Of a stretch of 64,000 nucleotides of DNA, positions 12,601 through 21,600 are shown one piece after another. Every line of letters starts with the position of its first letter. Within the stretch, counting starts at the first letter, position 1. Position numbers and translations under genes: made by a program. The stretch is from Bradyrhizobium roseum (lineage in GTDB: Bacteria; Pseudomonadota; Alphaproteobacteria; Rhizobiales; Xanthobacteraceae), in assembly GCF_030413175.1 (NCBI RefSeq), contig NZ_CP129212.1:558001-622000 (forward strand), written 5' to 3'. The notes under the pieces are model-generated. The model was not told where the DNA came from. It did no database searches and worked only from the letters and a program-made list of their open reading frames with translations.

Positions 12601-15600
12601 GCACGGCGAGCGCGAATACGATTTCCGGGGGCTCGGGCGCCGATACGATCGACGGCGCGGGCGGCGCCGACGTCATCAATGCGGGTGGTGGCAACGATCA
12701 GGTCGTCTATCAGGGATCGGAGACGTCCATCGACGGCGGCACCGGATCGGACACGCTGACCCTCGCCGCGTCGGGCGGCATCACGGCAGTCAATTTCGCC
12801 GTCGCGGCCGGCGTCGACCAGACCACCGGCGATACGGTCGCGGTCAGCAATTTCGAGAATCTGGACGCCTCGGTGGTTTCGACGGCGCTGACGGTCACGG
12901 GTTCGGCATCGGCCAACACGATCACATCAGGCTCCGGCAACGACATCGTCGATGGCGGCGGCGGCGCCGACGTCATCAACACCGGATCCGGCGACGATAC
13001 AGCGTCCTACTATAATTCCGAGGTGTCGATCGACGGCAGCACGGGCAACAATACCCTGATCCTCAGGGCCGCGGCGACCATCAACCTGGCCAACTCCGAC
13101 CAGACCACCGGCGATACCGCCACGGTCTCGAACTTCCAGAACGTCGAAGCCTCGGCGCTCTCGACGGGGATCACGATCGGCGGCACGTCCGGCACCAACG
13201 TCATCACCGGCGGCTCCGGCAACGACGTCATCGACGGCATCGGCGGCGCGGATGTCATCGGCGGCGGCGGTGGCAACGACTCTGTTTCCTATTACGGCAC
13301 CGAAGTGTCCGTCGATGGCGGCGCCGGCGCCAACACGCTGGTGATGAGGGCGGGGGCGACGGTCAACCTGGCCAATGCGGACCAGACCACGGCCGACTCG
13401 ACCAACGTCTCGAATTTCCAGAACGTCGATGCCTCGGCGCTGGCGACTGCGGTCTCCATCACCGGTTCTTCGTCGGCCAACACCATCACGTCCGGTTCCG
13501 GTAACGACACCATCGATGGCGGCGGCGGTGCCGACGTCATCAATGCCGGCGCGGGCGACGACACCGTTCAATATCGCGGCTCGGAAGTGTCGATCGACGG
13601 CAACACCGGCACCGACACGCTGATCGTCTCCGCCGGCGCCAGCCTCAGCGCCGTCAATTTTGCCGTTGCCAGCGGCTCCGACCAGACCACCGGCGACACC
13701 GTCAGCGTCACCAATTTCGAGAACCTCGACGCCAGCGCCCTGACGACGGCGGTCGTCGTCACGGGATCCGCGTTTGCCAACACGATCACGACCGGATCGG
13801 GTAACGACACCATCGACGGCGGCGGCGGCACCGACGTCGTCGTCGCCGGCGGCGGCGACGACAACGTTGCCTATCGTGGCGCCGAGACGTCGATCGATGG
13901 CGGCGCCGGGGTCAATACGCTGTCGCTGAAGGTGGCGGCCACGGTGAACCTCGCCGCGGGTGACCAGACCAGCGGCGACGCGACCAACGTCACGAACTTC
14001 CAGAACGTCGATGCCTCCGTGCTGGCGGGCGGCGTCTCGATCACGGGCTCGGGCGGCGTCAACACCATCATCGGCGGCCTTGGCAACGACACGATCGACG
14101 GCAGCGGCGGCGCCGACGTCATCAATGCCAGTGGCGGCGACGACCAGGTGACTTACCAGGGAACCGAAACGTCGGTGGACGGTAGCACCGGTGTCGACAC
14201 CCTGGTGCTGGCTGCCACCGGTGGCATTACGGCCGTGAACTTCGCGGTCGCCGCCGGCGCCGACCAGACCACCGGCGACAGCGTCGCCGTTGCGAATTTC
14301 GAGAACCTCAACGCGTCCGTCGCGGCTTCGGCGTTGACGGTGCAGGGCTCGTCGGGCGTCAACGTCATCACCACCGGCTCCGGCGATGACACCGTCGACG
14401 GCGGCGGCGGCGCCGACATCCTCGATGCGGGCGGCGGCAGCGACACCGTCTCCTACCGCGGCACCGAATTCTCGATCGACGGCGGCGCCGGCACCAACAC
14501 GCTTCTTCTGCGGGCGGCGACCACGGTCAACCTCGTCAACGCCGACCAGACGATGGGCGACCTCGTCACCGTCGCGGGTTTCCAGAATGTCGACGCCTCC
14601 CAACTGGTGACAGGCGTCTCGATCACGGGCTCGTCCGGCGTCAACGTCCTGACCGGCGGCACCGGCAACGACACGATCGATGGTAACGGCGGCGCCGACG
14701 TCATTGCGGCAGGCAGCGGCAACGACTCCGTGACCTATCAGGGCACCGAAGCGTCGATCGACGGCGGGCTGGGGTCGGATACGCTCGTCATGGCCGTGGA
14801 CGGCGGTACGACGGCGGTCAATCTGGCGGTCGCGGCGGGCGCCGACCAGACGGTGGGCGACGTCGTCGGGGTCAGCAACTTCGAAAATATTGACGCGAGT
14901 GCGCTCTCGACGGCGCTCAGCGTCACCGGCTCGGCCTCGGCCAATGTGATCACCACGGGGTCGGGCAACGACACCATCGACGGCGGCGGCGGTGCGGACA
15001 TCATAGGCGCAGGCGCGGGCGACGACCAGGTGACCTATCGCGGCGCGGAGGTCTCGATCGACGGCGGCGTTGGTACCAACACGCTGGTGATGACGGTTGC
15101 GACCGCGGTCAACCTCAGCAACATCGATCAGACCACGGGTGACGTCACCGCCGTCACCAATTTCCAGAATGTCGATGCGTCGGCCCTCTCGGCCGCGATC
15201 TCGATCACCGGCTCGTCCGGCGTCAACGTCCTGACCGGCGGCTCCGGCGGCGACACCATCGACGGCAATGGCGGCGCCGACGTCATCGATGCGGCGGCAG
15301 GCGACGACACCGTGTCCTACCGCGGCACCGAAACCACGATCGACGGCGGCGGCGGCAACAACACGTTGCTGCTGCGGGCCGCAGCCACGATCAATCTTGC
15401 CAATGCCGATCAGTCGTCGGCCGATAGCACTAACGTCCTGAACTTCGCGAATGTCGATGCTTCGCTGCTGTCGAGTGGCGTGTCGATAACGGGTTCGTCG
15501 GCCGCCAACACCCTGACCGGGGGATCGGGCGACGATACAGTCGATGGTGGCGGGGGCGGCGACACCATCGTCTCCGGTGCCGGAAACGACACCGTCACCT

Positions 15601-18600
15601 ATCGCGGCACGGAGCTGTCGATCGACGGCGGTAACGGGTCGGATACGCTGGTGATGACGACCTCCGGCGGTACGACGTCGGTCAACTTCGCCGTGGCTGT
15701 GGGAACCGACCAGACCACCGGCGATACGGTTTCCGTCTCGAATTTTGAGAACATCGACGCCAGCGCGCTGTCGACCGCCTTGAGCGTGCTGGGCTCCGCG
15801 GCCGCGAACACCATCCTGACCGGCTCGGGTACGGATACCATCGATGGCGGCGGCGGCGCCGATATCATCGACGCGGGCGGCGGCAACGACACGGCCGTCT
15901 ATTACGGCGCCGAGACGTCGATCGACGGCGGCGGCGGCACCAATACGCTGATCCTGCGTGCGGCCACCACGGTCAATCTGGCCAATGCCGACCAAACGAC
16001 TGGCGATACGGCTGCAATCGCAAACTTCCATAATGTGGATGCGTCGTCGCTTGCCATCGGCGTCTCGCTGACCGGATCGGCGGGCGTCAACATCCTCAGC
16101 GGTGGTGCGGGCAACGATACGGTGGATGGCGGCGGCGGTGCCGATACGATCAACGCGGGCGGCGGCGACGACGTCGTCGCCTATCAGGGCGCCGAGACCT
16201 CGATCGACGCCGGAAGCGGCGTCGATACCCTGGTGATGGCTGCCGGCGGCGGGACGACCGCCGTCGACTTCTCCGTCACCGCCGGGTCCGACCAGACCAC
16301 GGGCGATGGTGCGCTCGTCAGGAACTTTGAAAATCTCGACGCCAGCGCGCTCGCCACCGCGCTGATAGTGACCGGCTCGACAGCTGGCAACGTCATCACG
16401 ACCGGTGCGGGCGCCGACACGATCGACGGCAATGGCGGCGGCGACACGATCGTCGCCGGCGCCGGCAACGACGGCGTCGCCTACTGGGGCACGGAGACGT
16501 CGATCGACGGCGGCGCCGACAACAACACGCTGGTGATGAGGGTCACCGGCACCGTGAACCTGGCATCGGTCGACCAGACCTCGGGCGACATCACGGTCGT
16601 GTCGAATTTCCAGAACGTGGACGCCTCGGCGCTCTCCTCGGGCGCGTTGATCACGGGTTCGTCCGGTGTCAACGTGATCACCGGCGGTTCGGGAGGCGAC
16701 TCGATCGACGGCAATGGCGGCGCCGACGTCATCGATGGCGGCGGCGGCAACGACGGCATCACCTATCGCGGCACGGAAACCTCGATCGATGGTGGTTCGG
16801 GCACCGATACGCTGACTCTCGCGGTGCTCGGCGGCATCACGGCGGTCAACTTCTCGGTTGCCGCCGGGGTCGACCAGACCACGGGCGACACCGTCAACGT
16901 CACCGATTTCGAACATATCAATGCGGCGGTCGCGACCACGGCCCTGACCGTCACCGGCTCGTCCGGCGGCAACAACATCACGACCGGTACCGGCAACGAC
17001 ACCATCGACGGCGGCGGCGGCGGCGACAACATTTCCGCGGGCGCCGGCAACGACACCGTGTCCTACTACGCCACCGAAAACTCGATCAGCGGCGGCACGG
17101 GCACCAACACGCTGCTGCTCCAGGCGGCGGCCACCATCAATCTCGGCAATACCGACCAGACGACCGGCGATCTCACGACGGTTACCAACTTCCAGAATGT
17201 CGATGGTTCGGCAATCGCCACCGGCATGAACATGATCGGCTCGTCCGGGGCGAACGTCATCACTGGCGGTTCTGGCGCGGATGCCATCGACGGCGCCGGC
17301 GGTGCCGATACGATCGACGCCGGCGGCGGCAACGATAGCGTCTATTTCCGGACTGGCGCCACCGCGATCGGCGGCGGTACCGGGACCAACACGCTCATCC
17401 TGCTCAACAACGTCACCGTCAACCTGGCCAACGCGGACCAGACCAGCGGGGACAGCGCCAACGTCACCAACTTCCAGAACGTCGACGCCTCGTTCATAAC
17501 GACCGCCGAGACGATCACGGGTTCGTCCGGCGCGAATACCATCACGAGCGGCAGCGGAAACGATACGATCAGCGGCGGCGGCGGCGTCGACGTCATCGAC
17601 GCAGGCGGCGGCAACGACACCGTCTCGTTCTTTGGCACGGAAACCTCGATCGCCGGCGGTACCGGCACCGACACGCTGGTGTTGACCGCCGCGGGCGGCG
17701 TCACGGCGGTCAACCTCTCCTCGGGCTCCGACCAGACCACCGGCGACACTGTCAACGTCACCGGCTTCGAAAGCCTGAATGCGGGTATCCTGACCACGGC
17801 CGTCACGGTGACGGCATCGTCCACGGCCAATACGATCACGACGGGCACCGGCAACGATGTGATCAATGCCGGCGGCGGCGCCGACGTCATCGCCGCGGGG
17901 GGCGGCAACGATACCGTCGACTATTGGGGCAACGAGACCAGCATCGATGGCGGCACCGGCAACAACACGATGATCGTCAGGGCCGTCTCCGGCCTCTCCG
18001 CGGTAAACCTGGCGGCAACGGCCGGAACGGACATCACCACCGGCGACACCGTTTCGGTCCTCAACTTCCAGAATCTCGATTCCAGCGCCGTCGGCGCCGG
18101 CCTGACGGTGACGGGCTCTTCGGCGGCCAACAACATCACGACCGGCAGCGGCGTGGATACGATCGACGGCGGCGGCGGCGCCGACGTCATCAGCGCGGGT
18201 GGCGGCGACGACACCATCACCTTCCGTGGTACCGAAACGTCGATCGACGCTGGCAGCGGCAATGACTGGCTGGTGCTTGCCGCGGCCGGCGGCGTCACCG
18301 CGGTGAATCTGACGTCGGGCACCGACCAGACCACCGGCGATACCGTCACCGCGACGAACTTCGAATACGTCAACGCGAGCGCGATCTCGACCGGTATCTC
18401 GATCACCGGCACGTCGGGCACCAACTTCATTACGGGCTCGACCGGTAACGACACGATCGACGGCAACGGCGGCGCCGACGTCATCAACGGCGGCGCGGGC
18501 AACGATTCCGTCACCTATCGGGGCGCGGAAAGCTCGATCGACGGCAGCACGGGCACCAACACGCTGGTGATGGCCACCGCGGCCACCGTCAGCCTTGGGA

Positions 18601-21600
18601 GTGCGGACCAGACCGTCGGCGATCTCGTCACCGTCACCAACTTCCAGAACGTGGATGCCTCCGCGCTGTCGACGGGTATTTCGATCGGCGGCACGTCGGC
18701 CGTCAACATCCTGACTGGCGGATCGGGCGACGATTCGATCGACGGCGGCGGTGGCGCCGATACGTTGACCGGCGGCGTCGGGAACGATTCGATTTCCTAT
18801 TATGGCGCGGAAGCATCGGTCGACGGCGGCGCTGGCACCAACACGCTCGTCCTGCGCGCCGTCACCAACGTCAATCTCGGCAATGCGGACGTGACGACCG
18901 GCGACAGCGTCACGGTCAACAACTTCGTCAACGTCAACGCGTCGTCGTTGGCAGGCGCCGTGACCCTGACCGGTTCCGCCGCCGCCAACGCGATCACGGG
19001 CGGTTCCGGCAACGACACGATCGATGGCAACGGCGGCGCCGACACCATTGACGGCGGTGGCGGAAACGACGCCATCACCTATCGCGGCGTCGAAACGTCG
19101 ATCGACGGCGGCGGCGCCACGGATACGCTGACGTTCTCGGCCAACGGCAGCACGACTGCAATCAATCTCGGTGTCGCGGCGGGCGCCGACCAGACCACCG
19201 GCGACGCGGTAGCGGTCGCGAATTTCGAGAACGTCAACGCCGGAATCTTCGCCACGGCGCTGACCGTCACGGGATCGTCGTCCGCCAACACAATCACGAC
19301 AGGTTCGGGCGCCGACACGATCGACGGCGGCGGCGGGGCCGACGTCATCAATGCCGGCACCGGCAACGACACTGTGTCGTATTATGGCTCGGAGACCACG
19401 GTCGACGGCGCCGGCGGCACCAACACCCTGATCCTCAGGACGTCGGCGGTGCTGAACCTGGCCAATGCGAACCAGCTCTCGTTCGGGGCCGGGACGATCG
19501 CCAACTTCCAGAACGTCGATGCGTCGGCCGTCGGTTCGGCCGTGTCGATTACCGGTTCCTCGGGCATCAACGTGATCACGGGCGGGTCGGGCGGCGATAC
19601 CATCGATGGCGCCGGCGGCGCCGACACCATTGTCGCCAGCGGCGGTAACGACACGGTCTCGTATTACGGGGCCGAAACGTCGATCGACGGCGGCACCGGC
19701 ACCAATACGCTGATCCTGCGGGCGGCAACGACCGTCAATCTCGCCAATGGCGACCAGACCACCGGCGATGCCGTGACCGTGGCGGGTTTCCAGAACGTCG
19801 ATGCGTCAGCCGTTTCAGCGACCTTGTCGATCACGGGATCTTCCGCGGCCAACACGATCACCGGCGGGTCCGGCGACGACACGATCGATGGCAGCGGCGG
19901 CGCCGACGTCGTCAATGCCGGCGGCGGCAACGACACGGTCACCGACAATGGCAGCGAAACCTCGATCGATGGCGGCGCCGGTTCCGACACGCTGATCCTG
20001 TCGGCGAGTTCGACCGTCACGGCGGTCAATTTCACCGTCTCCTCGGGCGCCGACCAGACCACGGGCGATACGACGAGCGTCGCCAATTTCGAGAACCTCA
20101 ACGCCGGCGCGCTGTCGAGCGCGATCACCGTAACCGGCCTGTCATCAGCGAGCACGATTACCACCGGCTCGGGCAATGACACGATCGACGGCGGCGGCGG
20201 CGCCGACGTCATCGGCGCAGGCGGCGGCAATGACTCCGTCTCCTACTATGGCAACGAGACCTCGATCGACGGCAGCACCGGAACCAACACGCTGGTGATG
20301 CGGGCGGCCGGAACGGTCAATCTCGGCAATGCCGACCAGACCTCCGGTGACGCCGCGAACGTCACCAATTTCCAGAACATCGATGCATCGGCGCTGTCGT
20401 CGTCAACGTCGCTGACCGGCTCGTCCGGCACGAACACGATCACCGGTGGATCCGGCGCCGACACGATCGACGGCGCCGGCGGCGCCGACACGATCGCTGC
20501 CGGTGGCGGCAACGACACCGTGACCTACCGTGGCGGCGAAACCTCTATCGATGGCGGCATAGGCAGCGACACGCTGGTGCTGGCTGCCGCGGGCGGCACG
20601 ACCGCGGTGAATTTCAGCGTATCCGCCGGCTCCGACCAGACGGTCGGGGACAGCGTCAGCGCCGTGAACTTCGAAAGTCTCGATGCGTCGCTTGTCGGTT
20701 CGGCCCTGACCGTCACGGGCTCGTCCGCGGCGAATACGATGACGACCGGTTCGGGCGCCGACACCATCGATGGCGGCGGCGGCGCCGACGCGATCGTCGC
20801 CGGCGGCGGCAACGACACGGTCACGTACCGCGGCGCGGAAACGGCGATCGATGGCGGGACCGGCACCAACACGCTGGTGATGAACGCGGCGGCAACCGTC
20901 AATCTTGCCAATGGCGACCAGACCGCGGGCGATGCCACGACCGTCAGCAACTTCCAGAACGTCAACGCGTCCGGCCTGGGGACGGCGCTTTCGATCAGCG
21001 GTTCGTCTGCGGACAACATCATCACCGGCGGTTCCGGCAACGACACAATCGACGGCGGCGGCGGCGCCGACACCATCGCGGCCGGCGGCGGCAATGACAG
21101 CGTGAGCTACCGCGCCACCGAGACGTCGATCGACGGCGGCACCGGCACCAACACGCTGGTGCTGAATGCCGCTGCGACCGTCAACCTCGCCAATGTTGAT
21201 CAGACTTCCGGCGACTCCACCACGGTTGCCGGTTTCCAGAGCATCGACGCGTCGGCATTGTCGTCGGCCGTCACGCTGACCGGCTCGTCGTCGGCCAACA
21301 CGATCACTGGCGGTTCGGGCAACGACACGATCGACGGCGCGGGCGGTGCGGACACGATCAACGCCGGTGGCGGCAACGACACCGTGACCTATCGCGGCAC
21401 GGAAAGCGCGATCGATGGCGGCGCCGCCAGCGACACGCTCGTTCTGGCTGCGGCCGGCGGCATCACGTCCGTCAACTTCGCGGTTTCCGCCGGTTCCGAC
21501 CAGACCGCCGGCGACAGCGCCAGCGTCGCGAATTTCGAGAACCTCGACGCATCGATCATGACCACGGCGCTGACGGTCACGGCGTCGTCGGCGGCCAACA

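Noticed and set aside
12927..16916. Long antisense open frame (1,329 codons) within the giant gene, and similar ones at 10446-12131, 20403-22085 and 2802-4082
   Set aside because: They are periodic mirror images of the Gly/Asp-rich repeats, rich in Arg, Gly, Ala, Asp and Val, with no family features. High GC and repetitive codons suppress stops in that frame.
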